In this document: positions 17,432 through 26,229 of the stretch, piece after piece
How the letters are laid out: each line of letters begins with the position of its first letter
Position numbering within the stretch: position 1 is the stretch's first letter
Assembly: GCA_007827375.1 (NCBI GenBank)
Contig: VISH01000002.1
Location: 4,117,001-4,181,000 of the forward strand
Direction of reading: 5' to 3'
Source: Alteromonadaceae bacterium 2753L.S.0a.02
GTDB taxonomy: Bacteria > Pseudomonadota > Gammaproteobacteria > Pseudomonadales > Cellvibrionaceae
Length of the DNA stretch: 64,000 nt
Notes under the pieces: model-generated
Databases searched by the model: none
Told to the model about the DNA's origin: nothing
What the model saw: the letters and a program-made list of their open reading frames with translations, nothing else
Position numbers and translations under genes: made by a program

Positions 17432-18631
17432 TTAAAAATATTTTTGCACAGAGATCTGTGCATAGTCGTCGTGGCTATACACATTCAAAATATCCGGTTC
17501 TTGCGTGCCATTAAAGGCACGCAATCGGAATTCCACTATAATGGACTCGCCAAAACGACGCTCGGCTTCAACGTTAACCAGCGAGGCCTCGGTTTCATGA
17601 TCGTATACCAGTGCCGCCAATATCGCAGTATCTTGCATATCGTTAAGCGTTATGCGGGTTCCCAGAAATATGTCGTTGTCTGAAGGGGTGGGCGTAATAC
17701 TTTGATCACGACCGTCGTACTGGTATTCCAATAAAAAACCGATGTCTGACTGGCTGCCAAACATTTGGTAGTGGGTATACTCGAAGCCTGCGACTGCCGC
17801 CCAAAAAGTCTGTTGCGCGCTATCGCGCCATAGGGTTTCCAGCTTCCATAACCATGCCTCGCGAGTATATTGTAAATCCAATCCTGCTTGAGACATTTGC
17901 TCGTAGTAAAGCGTGAAAGTACCTGGGTTAGTGCCGGCGATAACTTGAGGTTCGCGATTGGTACCGTTAAACGCACTAAGACCCACATCGAAATCACCTA
18001 AAAACTGACTGTAGCGTGCAGCATAGTCTACGTGTGCTTGGCCCTGATCAGACTCATAGCTTTCCTCGTTGGAAATCACAAATGGAAACCGCAGACGCCC
18101 CGCCTCACCGGGAAATTGCCGTTCGCGAAAACCCGGTAACACGTACAAACTTACCAAGCCCCAGTCTTTTTGAACAGCAAAGTTCACCATCGTCTGGCCA
18201 AGCTTCTGTTCGCCGTCAACATCGGCAGGCACATCAGTTTGGTTGACAATATCCACGAGATGTACAGATTCTGTTACGCCCCAAAAAACTTGGTTGCCAC
18301 CCAGTAACAATTCATAGTCATTAAAACGCAGCGCCCAATAGGCCTCTTGTAAATCCAGTAGATTGCGTTCGCTGTCAATTTCATCGTAGCGACCATAGGG
18401 AACCACAGCAACACGCTGACTGGAATCCTCACTCTGCCAACGCAGCTCAAGCTTGCCCGCCACGGCTGATTGGGCTCGCTGAAAATCCTGGCCGGGCCAT
18501 TGTGGTTCCGCATTAAAATAACGCAGTTGATATTCCAATTGTGCAGCAAGTTCCAAAGGCTCGGCACTGAGGGAATTGGAAAATGCCAACACCCCCACTA
18601 GGCAAGCACACTTAAAATACTTAATTTGCAT
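17432..18631 (-). CDS. Outer-membrane beta-barrel protein of an RND export operon
   Basis: 399 residues. A signal peptide (YFKCACLVGVLAFSNSLSA) is followed by alternating amphipathic beta strands typical of a porin-like barrel, ending in ...ISVQKYF with the C-terminal Phe that BamA recognises. Motifs such as LDLQEAYWALRFNDYELLLGGNQVFWGVTES resemble DUF1302-type barrels found beside RND/MMPL exporters. It is the third gene of a minus-strand operon (RND exporter, LolA-like protein, barrel; gaps of 15 and 9 bases), so it probably completes a lipid or hydrophobic-compound export path to the outer membrane. Confidence 0.78.
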   Translation of the reverse strand: MQIKYFKCACLVGVLAFSNSLSAEPLELAAQLEYQLRYFNAEPQWPGQDFQRAQSAVAGKLELRWQSEDSSQRVAVVPYGRYDEIDSERNLLDLQEAYWALRFNDYELLLGGNQVFWGVTESVHLVDIVNQTDVPADVDGEQKLGQTMVNFAVQKDWGLVSLYVLPGFRERQFPGEAGRLRFPFVISNEESYESDQGQAHVDYAARYSQFLGDFDVGLSAFNGTNREPQVIAGTNPGTFTLYYEQMSQAGLDLQYTREAWLWKLETLWRDSAQQTFWAAVAGFEYTHYQMFGSQSDIGFLLEYQYDGRDQSITPTPSDNDIFLGTRITLNDMQDTAILAALVYDHETEASLVNVEAERRFGESIIVEFRLRAFNGTQEPDILNVYSHDDYAQISVQKYF

Positions 18632-18640
18632 GCCCCATCC

Positions 18641-19438
18641 TTAACGTAAGCGTGTTAACCGACCTTTTACAAAATCCCGTTCGTTTAAACCGAGTTTGAA
18701 TTTGTAAGTCTGGTATAACAATTCCGTCTGTTTATTGGTTTGTACATTCTTCATTGCCAATTTATGCGCGCGCCAAATGCCGTTGTCGTACTGACGATAA
18801 TCACCCAAGTTCAGCACCTTCAACAAATCTCCCCGGCGATCGTAAAACTCCACTTTGCGAATTTGAAAGTCCTTCTGATCAACCCAAGATACCTGGCGGG
18901 TATACCCGGAATTTTCGTAACGCGGATAACGTTCCACCACGTCACATTGCAAGTCACCGCAAGGCTCAGTGCGTAAATACTTGTAATTGAACTTGTTGAG
19001 TTCGATAGCGGTAAAATCTTCAAATGCAAACTCCGAGCCCACAAAAGGGCCGGATTTATTACTGGAAGAGATTCGCTTTACTCGCTTCAAAGCAGGCAGA
19101 TACAGCCATTGATCATCTGGGGTTAAGATTTTTGCGTGTGACAGCAGCGCAGTGCCTTCAATATCGCGCGGCGTATCAAATACCACCAAACTTTTATCGC
19201 CCACTTCTTCATTTTCTTTTTCCAAGGTTGTGATGCGTAACGAACGCGATGACTCTTCACCAGCGGCATTACGCAACACCATGGTTAACTCCACTTCACT
19301 ATCACCAAAACCGAGATCCGTGCGATCGGAACGCGCGGCAATTTCAAAACCTTTGGTGTCTTCTATGGCCTCGAGTGTACTAACCGTTGCGAGGCACGCT
19401 AGCACGCTGAGTGCAGCAGATTTAAAAAACTTATTCAT
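18641..19438 (-). CDS. Periplasmic LolA-like outer-membrane lipoprotein-sorting protein
   Basis: 265 residues with a signal peptide (FFKSAALSVLACLATVSTLEA) and a strong AAGGAGG ribosome site. The body has the LolA-like fold pattern of COG2834-type proteins: ELTMVLRNAAGEESSRSLRI, DDQWLYLPALKRVKRISSSNKSGPFVGSEFAFEDFT, YTRQVSWVDQKDFQIRKVEFYDRRGDLLKVL and NGIWRAHKLAMKNVQTNKQTELLY. Such proteins are encoded with MMPL-type RND exporters and are thought to carry lipids or other hydrophobic cargo across the periplasm. It lies between the exporter and barrel genes in one operon. Confidence 0.85.
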   Translation of the reverse strand: MNKFFKSAALSVLACLATVSTLEAIEDTKGFEIAARSDRTDLGFGDSEVELTMVLRNAAGEESSRSLRITTLEKENEEVGDKSLVVFDTPRDIEGTALLSHAKILTPDDQWLYLPALKRVKRISSSNKSGPFVGSEFAFEDFTAIELNKFNYKYLRTEPCGDLQCDVVERYPRYENSGYTRQVSWVDQKDFQIRKVEFYDRRGDLLKVLNLGDYRQYDNGIWRAHKLAMKNVQTNKQTELLYQTYKFKLGLNERDFVKGRLTRLR

Positions 19439-19453
19439 GGTTATCCTCCTTAA

Positions 19454-21853
19454 TTAGGCTTGCGGCAACGATGCCGGAATCGCGGAATTAGCGGGGTTGC
19501 TGTCAAGTGTAATTTCGGGCTCTTCTACCGAAGCAGCCATTTTTTTCCGACGCCCCAATAACAGCAATGCTGGTAAAAATAGAAAATCAAGAAATAGTGC
19601 AAAAATTATCGAGAGCAAGGTCATTAGCCCCAGATCACCGTTCATCTTGAATGCAGACGTTGTCATAACGATAAAACCCATCGCAAGAATGATGGTGTTC
19701 ACCACAATCGCCACCCCCACATTGTGAAAGGCGTAACGGATTGCATCTTCAACATCCAAGCCCTGCTCCTGACGTGCCCGTTGATACTTAGTGAGAAAAT
19801 GCACAGTATCATCCACCACAATCCCCAGAGAGATAGAAGCGACCGTTGCTACCGAAAAACCCACTTCGCCAACCAATAACGCCCAAGCGCCGAAGGTGGC
19901 CAGAATTGGCATGCCGTTAGGAACCAGGCTAAGTAAGCCCAAGCGGAAACTGCGCAAGCTCGCTATCATGATTAACGCTATCGCCAAGATGCCGACCACA
20001 GTGCCCAACACCATATTCTGCATATTGCGTTCGCTAATATAGGTAAACATAACTGCGGCACTTGTTGGGCTTGAGTGCATGTACTCCGGCCAGTTTTCTT
20101 TTTGCCAGCGCGCCACATCCGCAAAAAACTTTTTGGTTTCTGCGGTTGTGGTGCGCGATAGGGTTGCAGTCACACGGCTCGCGGATTTATCGATGTTGAT
20201 ACGGTCGTTTAAATCCAATCCATAAGGCAATGACAGTTCATACAACAACAAATACTGCGCAGACAATTCTCTGTCGTTCGGCACACTGTAAAAACTTTCA
20301 TTGTCGCCATGCATGTTTTTATTAAGCCGCTTCATGATGTCGGACAGGGAATACACATGCGTGACATAAGGCTGTGAGCGCAGGAAGGTCGCGAAATTTT
20401 GCAAATTTTCCAGGTACTCTGGCTCACTCACGCCACCAGCACCATTAGCGCGCACCGAAAATTCGATCGGGTAAAGCCCAAAGTACTGCTGCGCGCTATC
20501 AGAATCGCGACGAAACTCAATACTCTCATCAAAATACTGCACCCACTGATCGTTGAATTTTAACGTGGGTATAAATGCGATTAACGCAATACAGGCTGCG
20601 CCCAATCCGACAAACAATTTACGATGGTGAGCAATTACGCCATTGGCAAGTTTATCCATTACTCGCTGAGACCATTCACCGCGCTCCTTTGTTATCGCCT
20701 TATAAGGCAGCATGCTGATCATCGCGGGTATCAACAGTAACGAAAACAGCCATGCGCCAGCAATACCAACCGCCGTAATGTTGCCAAGATGCCAATAGGG
20801 TGGCGAATCGGAAAAGTTGAGCGTAAGAAAACCGACGATTGTGGTTAGAGACGTGATGGTTACTGCAAGAAAATTAACGCGTACCGCTTCCACCAGAGCT
20901 TCTTTTTTCTCCAAACCTTTGCGCATAAAGCCACGCAATGAAATAAGTATGTGGATGGAATCTGCCACTGCCAGGGTGAGTATCACAATCGGCGCCGACA
21001 TCGCGATGGGAGTGAGTTTAATCCCCGTAAACCCGGCAAAACCCATGGCGACGATGGTTGACAAGATAATAATGGTGAAAATGACAAAGGTCGCAGACAG
21101 TGAGCGAATAAAAACCCACGAAAGAACAAATATCACCAAGAACATCAACGGCGTTAAGGTAGCGCTGTCCTGCATACCGGTTTCTGCAAACGCGTTATTC
21201 AACATGGACACACCGCTGAGATAAATATCCACATCGGGGTACTCTTCCATAAATTGCGTACGTATTTCACGCGCAACGGCAACAGCCTGCGGCACCTCCA
21301 TTAAATCTTTTTCCGGGTATTGCAGCACCACGTTAACAGCTGTTACATGCCCATCCCTTGTAAGCAGTTGATCCCGTAACAACGGCTCCCGCAATGCCGT
21401 TGCCACACGCTCTTGTAAATATTCCTGACTGCGAGCGCTGGCATTGGCGATCAGGTCTTCAACAATAAGGTCGTCTTCCTCTGCTGCGGTATGTTGAAAG
21501 TTACTGATGGAATCCACCCGAATGGCAAAAGGAATTTGCCAGGCTTTTTCGGTAAGACGTTCTACAGCATCCAGCGCGCTTTGATTTAATGCACGCCCCT
21601 CTTTGGGCGCAACAACAAAAAGAAAATTATCGTTTTTTGTATAGGTGTTTTGTAGATTTTCAAACGCCTGCAACTCTGGGTTTGCAGATGAGAAAAACAC
21701 CCGATAATTGGTGGAAAACCCCAAATATTGAGCTCCAGACCCCACCACAACGGTGAGTAACAGGGATGCGATAATCACTAACCAGCGAAACTGCATCACA
21801 CGCCGGGTAAATTGCGCAGCAAAACCCTCGATAAACTTGAAGTAAATACCCAT
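19454..21853 (-). CDS. RND superfamily exporter (MMPL/COG1033 type)
   Basis: 799 residues. Two repeated halves each consist of one membrane helix, a large periplasmic loop and a cluster of five to six helices: helix at about 19-40, loop to about 230, helices about 235-385; then helix near 410, loop to about 620, helices 625-770. The SSD-like core motifs are visible, such as PIVILTLAVADSIHILISLRG in half one and SISLGIVVDDTVHFLTKYQRA in half two, both with the proton-relay acidic residues. COG1033 exporters move lipids or hopanoid-like hydrophobic molecules. First gene of the operon, with two TetR-type operators in its leader. A GGAG ribosome site precedes the ATG. Confidence 0.92.
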   Translation of the reverse strand: MGIYFKFIEGFAAQFTRRVMQFRWLVIIASLLLTVVVGSGAQYLGFSTNYRVFFSSANPELQAFENLQNTYTKNDNFLFVVAPKEGRALNQSALDAVERLTEKAWQIPFAIRVDSISNFQHTAAEEDDLIVEDLIANASARSQEYLQERVATALREPLLRDQLLTRDGHVTAVNVVLQYPEKDLMEVPQAVAVAREIRTQFMEEYPDVDIYLSGVSMLNNAFAETGMQDSATLTPLMFLVIFVLSWVFIRSLSATFVIFTIIILSTIVAMGFAGFTGIKLTPIAMSAPIVILTLAVADSIHILISLRGFMRKGLEKKEALVEAVRVNFLAVTITSLTTIVGFLTLNFSDSPPYWHLGNITAVGIAGAWLFSLLLIPAMISMLPYKAITKERGEWSQRVMDKLANGVIAHHRKLFVGLGAACIALIAFIPTLKFNDQWVQYFDESIEFRRDSDSAQQYFGLYPIEFSVRANGAGGVSEPEYLENLQNFATFLRSQPYVTHVYSLSDIMKRLNKNMHGDNESFYSVPNDRELSAQYLLLYELSLPYGLDLNDRINIDKSASRVTATLSRTTTAETKKFFADVARWQKENWPEYMHSSPTSAAVMFTYISERNMQNMVLGTVVGILAIALIMIASLRSFRLGLLSLVPNGMPILATFGAWALLVGEVGFSVATVASISLGIVVDDTVHFLTKYQRARQEQGLDVEDAIRYAFHNVGVAIVVNTIILAMGFIVMTTSAFKMNGDLGLMTLLSIIFALFLDFLFLPALLLLGRRKKMAASVEEPEITLDSNPANSAIPASLPQA

Positions 21854-21871
21854 AACAAGTCTCCATACTTA

Positions 21872-21887
21872 TTGACCTTTCGGTCAA
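21872..21887. promoter_or_regulatory. TetR-type operator, exporter operon, site 1
   Basis: TTGACCTTTCGGTCAA has perfect TTGACC/GGTCAA arms around four bases. It lies 18 bases before the exporter start codon. The core ACC-N4-GGT recurs three more times around the adjacent TetR gene. This is the closest to a perfect palindrome of the four. Confidence 0.75.
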
Positions 21888-21923
21888 AAATAGGTGAAAA
21901 AAACGCGGCTTTCGCCGCCATTA

Positions 21924-21939
21924 TTTACCAATCGGTCAT
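21924..21939. promoter_or_regulatory. TetR-type operator, exporter operon, site 2
   Basis: TTTACCAATCGGTCAT shares the ACC-N4-GGTCA core with the other three sites. It lies 52 bases upstream of site 1, between the tetR stop and the exporter start, where a promoter for the exporter operon would lie. Confidence 0.68.
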
Positions 21940-21956
21940 AAATTAGATAAAAAAAC

Positions 21957-22556
21957 TCACGTCCAGCAGGAAATTAAATCGTTAAGAATTTCCAGAGCAA
22001 TGTCTTTATCGGTCATGCCTTTCATCATGGTGTTGGCACCAGCGATGGTCATCGTCAGGTGCATTGCCAGTTTGCGCGGCGATAAATCCTGTCGCACTTC
22101 CCCCGCCTGTTGCGCAGCCGCAATCATTTCAGCCACCGCCGCAATGCGCTTTTCACCGAAGGCCCTCACTGCAGTGCGCACAATCTCATCGTGGGGCGCC
22201 AGCTCAACAAGGGTGTTTACCATCATGCAGCCCTTGTCTTTATCAGCCGTTGCCATGATTTTTGCCACCACATTGCGAATGTTCTGCAAGGGGCTGGCCC
22301 GCATTGAAACAACCTCCATCACCTCTTCAAACTCGCAATGGGAATAGTGTTCCAATGCGCGCATGAAGAGCTGGTGCTTATCCCCAAAAGCGGAATACAA
22401 ACTGCCTTTGTGCAAGCCTGTGGCCTTACAGAGATCAGCAAGCGATGCGGCCTCAAAACCTTTACGCCAAAAAACATCCATTGCGGCATTGAGAACTGCC
22501 TGCTCATCAAATTCTCTTGGTCGCCCGACAGAGCGGTGGTTGTTGTGACTAACCAT
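21957..22556 (-). CDS. TetR-family transcriptional repressor
   Basis: 199 residues. The N-terminal helix-turn-helix is clear: GRPREFDEQAVLNAAMDVFWRKGFEAASLADLCKATGLHKGSLYSAFGDKHQLFMRAL (about 11-70). The C-terminal ligand-binding domain resembles AcrR/NemR-like members (KGCMMVNTLVELAPHDEIVR). It lies directly upstream of the RND exporter operon in the same direction. Two operator-like sites precede it and two precede the exporter, so it probably represses both itself and the pump until a hydrophobic or electrophilic ligand binds. Confidence 0.92.
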   Translation of the reverse strand: MVSHNNHRSVGRPREFDEQAVLNAAMDVFWRKGFEAASLADLCKATGLHKGSLYSAFGDKHQLFMRALEHYSHCEFEEVMEVVSMRASPLQNIRNVVAKIMATADKDKGCMMVNTLVELAPHDEIVRTAVRAFGEKRIAAVAEMIAAAQQAGEVRQDLSPRKLAMHLTMTIAGANTMMKGMTDKDIALEILNDLISCWT

Positions 22557-22567
22557 GTGTTTGTTTC

Positions 22568-22583
22568 TTTACCAGTCGGTCAA
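22568..22583. promoter_or_regulatory. TetR-type operator, tetR promoter, proximal site
   Basis: TTTACCAGTCGGTCAA has the same ACC-N4-GGTCA core and spacing as the sites in front of the exporter. It lies 11 bases upstream of the tetR start codon; supports autorepression. Confidence 0.72.
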
Positions 22584-22609
22584 TAATATAAATAACACTT
22601 AGGCCATTG

Positions 22610-22625
22610 TAAACCAATCGGTCAA
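22610..22625. promoter_or_regulatory. TetR-type operator, tetR promoter, distal site
   Basis: TAAACCAATCGGTCAA lies 42 bases upstream of the proximal site (start to start), close to an integral number of helical turns, which would suit two repressor dimers on one face. Confidence 0.7.
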
Positions 22626-22729
22626 CAATAGTTGATATTAAATATGGCTTATTGATAGCTAATATTAATAACCCCCATATCGGCTGTTTTTTATCAATCT
22701 CGCTAACTTACTCAGAGAGCGATGCTTGA

Positions 22730-23281
22730 TTATCTGCAGCAGCGCTCTGAGCGTCGAGCGTAGTTGCTAACCAGACCATCGTGAAACTCCAAACTGCAAC
22801 AGCGCTCCAGCATACAGCGCAATTTCTCCCGTGCTCGGGCAGCACGACTCTTGATGGCGGAAATACTTACGCCTTCCCGGCGCGCCAACTCCATTTGTGA
22901 TGCGCCACCATACTCGAGGGCGAGCAAGGTACGTCGATACGGTTCATCAAGACGCTCGATGAACGGTTTTAAACACTGGCTCAGCTCTGCGTGCACCGCA
23001 ATATGGTCGCTGGGCTCATCAAGAAACTTATCCAGCTCTTCCAGTGGTGACACTTGCAACTGTGAATCGCGGCGATAATAATCGACCACTGCATGCTTGG
23101 TGGCGGTGTACAACCAAGCACCCAGATTACGAATTTCGGTACCTTGGTGTTGTGCATGCAACATCTTGACGAACACATCTTGAATAAGATCTTCAAGCTG
23201 CAACTCGTTACTCAAGCGCGCGCGAAATAACTGGCGCAAACGCTGCACCAGTTGCAAGTAATCTTCGCTACTCATCGTCAT
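22730..23281 (-). CDS. ECF sigma factor, SigZ-like
   Basis: 183 residues. Region 2 (LEDLIQDVFVKMLHA, LGAWLYTATKHAVVDYYRRD) and region 4 (YRRTLLALEYGGASQMELARREGVSISAIKSRAARAREKLR) of an extracytoplasmic-function sigma factor are both present, without region 3. The C-terminal tail carries two Cys pairs (ERCCSLEF, SERCCR), as seen in SigZ-type sigma factors, and these might sense metals, arsenicals or thiol oxidation. Its ATG directly follows the stop of the ArsI-like gene, so the two are cotranscribed and translationally coupled. No anti-sigma gene is adjacent. Confidence 0.88.
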   Translation of the reverse strand: MTMSSEDYLQLVQRLRQLFRARLSNELQLEDLIQDVFVKMLHAQHQGTEIRNLGAWLYTATKHAVVDYYRRDSQLQVSPLEELDKFLDEPSDHIAVHAELSQCLKPFIERLDEPYRRTLLALEYGGASQMELARREGVSISAIKSRAARAREKLRCMLERCCSLEFHDGLVSNYARRSERCCR

Positions 23282-23731
23282 TTATTCACAACAGGCATTT
23301 TGTGGGGTTTGTGCACAGCATTGACTGGCATTCTCTGCCTCAGGTGCGCAACACGCGCGAGAATCTACTTCGCGTAAAGTGGCAAACTGCTCCCAGCGTA
23401 CTCCTTGTGGGTCGCCCAGCCAATACTTGTCGCTCACGGCGTAGCAGCATTCAACGGCCTCCTCCGCTAACATAGCCTCAGCCTTGAAAACCGATGCGAG
23501 TCGGTTGCGGTGATTTTGTAACGCTTGGGTATCATCAAACTCGAGACCCAGATGATGCACACCTGGTTTATCGTGTCGATTACTTATTGCAAAATTGAGT
23601 GGTGGGTTCTGTAATTGCCACTTGGCGTAGTCTTCTTCTACACGATTTGGTTTGCTGTTGAACAACTGTGTGTAAAAGTCGATACTTTGGATCAAATCGC
23701 GAACACCAAGGTGGATATGCAAACGTTTCAT
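23282..23731 (-). CDS. arsI: ArsI/CadI-like VOC protein (probable C-As lyase)
   Basis: 149 residues from the ATG at 23731, chosen for the GAGAGGA ribosome site; an ATG at 23749 is also in frame. It is a vicinal-oxygen-chelate protein close to ArsI, the Fe(II) dioxygenase that breaks the carbon-arsenic bond of trivalent organoarsenicals. Likely metal ligands are His5, His60 (VHHLGL) and Glu114 (WEQF). The arsenic-binding Cys pair is 95-96 in VECCYAVSDK. A Cys-rich C-terminal tail adds three more CC pairs (127-128, 138-139, 147-148). No arsR, arsB or arsM is visible nearby; its partner is the sigma factor gene that follows. CadI-type cadmium response is an alternative. Confidence 0.8.
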   Translation of the reverse strand: MKRLHIHLGVRDLIQSIDFYTQLFNSKPNRVEEDYAKWQLQNPPLNFAISNRHDKPGVHHLGLEFDDTQALQNHRNRLASVFKAEAMLAEEAVECCYAVSDKYWLGDPQGVRWEQFATLREVDSRACCAPEAENASQCCAQTPQNACCE

Positions 23732-23813
23732 GGGGCTTTCCTCTCTCATTGAAATCAGTAGTGATACTGATAGAGACGTAACAAACCCCCTTGGGTCGCA
23801 AGAATTTTTCGTT

Positions 23814-25298
23814 TTAAAATTTAAATTTACTCAAACCCGCATGTAAGCGCTTTTCCGCGGCCATAACCATTTGTGAATCGTGATTCATTTTTACAACTTC
23901 TTCCGACATTTTTTGCGAGCACTCCATGGCGGCGCCCATGTGGGTATTCACTTCGCCACTTAGCTGGTACTGGCGATTGGCTTCGGTAACCACCGCGTTA
24001 ACTTTGTTATTCACAGATTCTATTTTTGTGGAAATATACTCGTAGGATTCTGCACTGGCTTCGGTTATAGCAATGGCTTTGTCTGCCAGCTTCTGACCGT
24101 TGCGGGTGCTTTCGTAGGCTTCTTCCGCCTTGCGCTGCAGCTGGTCGATAATCTGTTCAATTTCGGTAGTGGACTCCTGGGTGCGTTTTGCCAGGGTTCG
24201 CACTTCGTCGGCAACCACCGCAAAACCACGCCCCGATTCACCGGCACGTGCTGCCTCAATTGCCGCATTCAAGGCAAGTAAGTTGGTTTGTTCGGCAATA
24301 CTCTTTATCACGTCCAATACACCGACGATGGTATTGCTGGCCTCTTTTAATTCATTCGCTTTATTGGCATTGGCTTCCAGTTCTGTCACCAAACTTTTTA
24401 CAAGTGCAAGGTTACGCTGCACATCCTGCTTGCGCTCGCGCACCACGTGCAGAGACTCGCTGCAATCGCTAGCAGTAACATCCGTGCTGCGTACAATATC
24501 GTCAATGGATTCCCTGAGTTCTACCACATGCTCCAGAGATTTCGCGGTGATATTTTGCTGCTTTACGGTTGCGTCTCTAGCTTGTTGACCAATTCTATCG
24601 AAGCGCTCCAACCAGTTGCTCACCTCATCGATATTTACAGAAACTTCGGAGAGCGTAGACGCGACCGCACTCAATAAACCATTGTAGTTCTGTGCCAATG
24701 AACCAATTTCATGGCTGCTCGAGACCGGCGCTTTGGCAGTAAGATCGAAGCCTGAACCGGTACACATGCTGGCGATGGCATGGGAAACCCGGGCGATAGG
24801 AATCACTAATATCTGGCGAATAGCCAGCACGATGCACACGCTTAATAAGACAAGCGTAACTATGCTGTTTACAACAGCGCTTAGCACATTGCCTGACAAG
24901 GTAGCATTTAGTAAATCTTGCGAATAGCCGACTTTGATTGTACCAATTAATTTTTCGTCGGCACCGTAATGCACAGGTAAATCCACTTCGGTATGCTGAC
25001 TTCGATCGGTTTTAACAGCAACCATTTCCCGTTTTTTTTGGTCGACCACGCGAATATTAGAAATAAGCTCATTGGCAAGATAAGAATTAACAATATTATT
25101 GAGCACGGTTAAATCATAAGAAAACACCGGGTCTTTCATAATTACTAATAATTGCTCATTAATGGTTTTAATTGTGCTTTCAAAGCGCTTCATTTCTTTA
25201 CTTTTTAAGCGGTAGTATGACACTGTAGAAATAAGCATGAAAATTACGGCAGTTGTAGCTAATACAGCAACCAGCAAACGAACAGTAATCGACTTCAT
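23814..25298 (-). CDS. Methyl-accepting chemotaxis protein
   Basis: 494 residues from the ATG at 25298; a TTG seven codons upstream is less likely. Layout: membrane helix 1 (about 5-27), a periplasmic sensor of about 110 residues that appears shorter than a dCache domain, helix 2 (about 140-163), HAMP (IPIARVSHAIASMCTGSGFDLTAKA), then the cytoplasmic signalling helices with the conserved tip EQTNLLALNAAIEAARAGES followed by RGFAVVADEVRTLAKRTQEST. Receptors of this type activate CheA through CheW. It starts 55 bases after the stop of a periplasmic binding-protein gene, which probably supplies or senses its ligand. Confidence 0.94.
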   Translation of the reverse strand: MKSITVRLLVAVLATTAVIFMLISTVSYYRLKSKEMKRFESTIKTINEQLLVIMKDPVFSYDLTVLNNIVNSYLANELISNIRVVDQKKREMVAVKTDRSQHTEVDLPVHYGADEKLIGTIKVGYSQDLLNATLSGNVLSAVVNSIVTLVLLSVCIVLAIRQILVIPIARVSHAIASMCTGSGFDLTAKAPVSSSHEIGSLAQNYNGLLSAVASTLSEVSVNIDEVSNWLERFDRIGQQARDATVKQQNITAKSLEHVVELRESIDDIVRSTDVTASDCSESLHVVRERKQDVQRNLALVKSLVTELEANANKANELKEASNTIVGVLDVIKSIAEQTNLLALNAAIEAARAGESGRGFAVVADEVRTLAKRTQESTTEIEQIIDQLQRKAEEAYESTRNGQKLADKAIAITEASAESYEYISTKIESVNNKVNAVVTEANRQYQLSGEVNTHMGAAMECSQKMSEEVVKMNHDSQMVMAAEKRLHAGLSKFKF

Positions 25299-25353
25299 AA
25301 TAATATCTACACCCAACAATGGTTAATTTTTAAAGTAACGTCTAGCGAGCCTA

Positions 25354-26229
25354 TTACTCTCCCAATTCGGGATCAAACCACAGCTCTTTCCGTTCCAAAG
25401 GTGTCTGCGGAGTGAGAAACGGGTTTTCCAAGCGAATAATTTCACGTTGCGAAAGATTCGCCTGGGCGAGTGCCTGCTGCACGTCGCTGTCTTCCTGAAA
25501 CATTCTCGTAAAACTGCCGTCGGCAATCATCTTTTCAATTTGTTCGGTGAGATGCGCGGCCAGCTCCACATTGGATTTATTAACAAAGAAGTAAAACGGC
25601 ACCGTGTACCAGAGCATAATATGCTCATCGACAACAAGATTAAGAGCTCGATGAGTAGAAATTTCCGACCAGGGTTCATGCATGCCGCGGGGAAAATAAT
25701 CGAAGCGATCGGCCTCCAACATTCGAAAAAGATTGTGGTATTTAAGTTCGCGCACCAAGGGCACACCATTGTGTTCCAGAATATCGGAATCAGCCCAAAA
25801 CTTGCCCTGCCCCGCGCTGAAGCGCCGTAAGTCTTCCAAACTGCGAACATCTTTAAACAGTTCGGATTTTCCACGTTTCACAATTGCCAGGCGCATGCCC
25901 ATCATGCCCCGATACAGAGGGATGTAAATCGCCTGAAATTCATTCTCGTAATCGGCTGTTGTCAGCCCAAAAAAAATATCCAACTCACCATTTCTTACGC
26001 CATTTATGCGCGTGCTTAATGGCAACGACGAAATATCGCCATAGGGAAAGACCGGCTCGTATTTTTCACCTCTCTTAATGGCTTCCAATATCAAACGATC
26101 TGGAAATTTTTCACGCTGATCACTCTGAATGGGAATTTTGATGGGGGTTCGCCCGCCGTGCGCAGGCTCACACATACAAGTCAACATAACGCCAACCGAA
26201 AAAAGCGAAACAACAAACAAAAACTTCAT
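25354..26229 (-). CDS. Periplasmic solute-binding protein, SBP family 3-like
   Basis: 291 residues with an N-terminal signal sequence (FLFVVSLFSVGVMLTC). The body follows the amino-acid-type binding-protein pattern: LSTRINGVRNGELDIFFGLTT, GMMGMRLAIVKRG, LEDLRRFSAGQGKFWADSDILEHNG, VRELKYHNLFRMLEADRFDYFPRGMHEP, LWYTVPFYFFVNKSNVELAAHLTEQIEKMIADGSFTRMFQE. No transporter genes are nearby; the next gene is a chemoreceptor, so it may present a ligand to it rather than feed an ABC importer. The Cys residues near the signal peptide (TCMCEP) leave a lipoprotein form possible but no clean lipobox is present. Confidence 0.75.
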   Translation of the reverse strand: MKFLFVVSLFSVGVMLTCMCEPAHGGRTPIKIPIQSDQREKFPDRLILEAIKRGEKYEPVFPYGDISSLPLSTRINGVRNGELDIFFGLTTADYENEFQAIYIPLYRGMMGMRLAIVKRGKSELFKDVRSLEDLRRFSAGQGKFWADSDILEHNGVPLVRELKYHNLFRMLEADRFDYFPRGMHEPWSEISTHRALNLVVDEHIMLWYTVPFYFFVNKSNVELAAHLTEQIEKMIADGSFTRMFQEDSDVQQALAQANLSQREIIRLENPFLTPQTPLERKELWFDPELGE

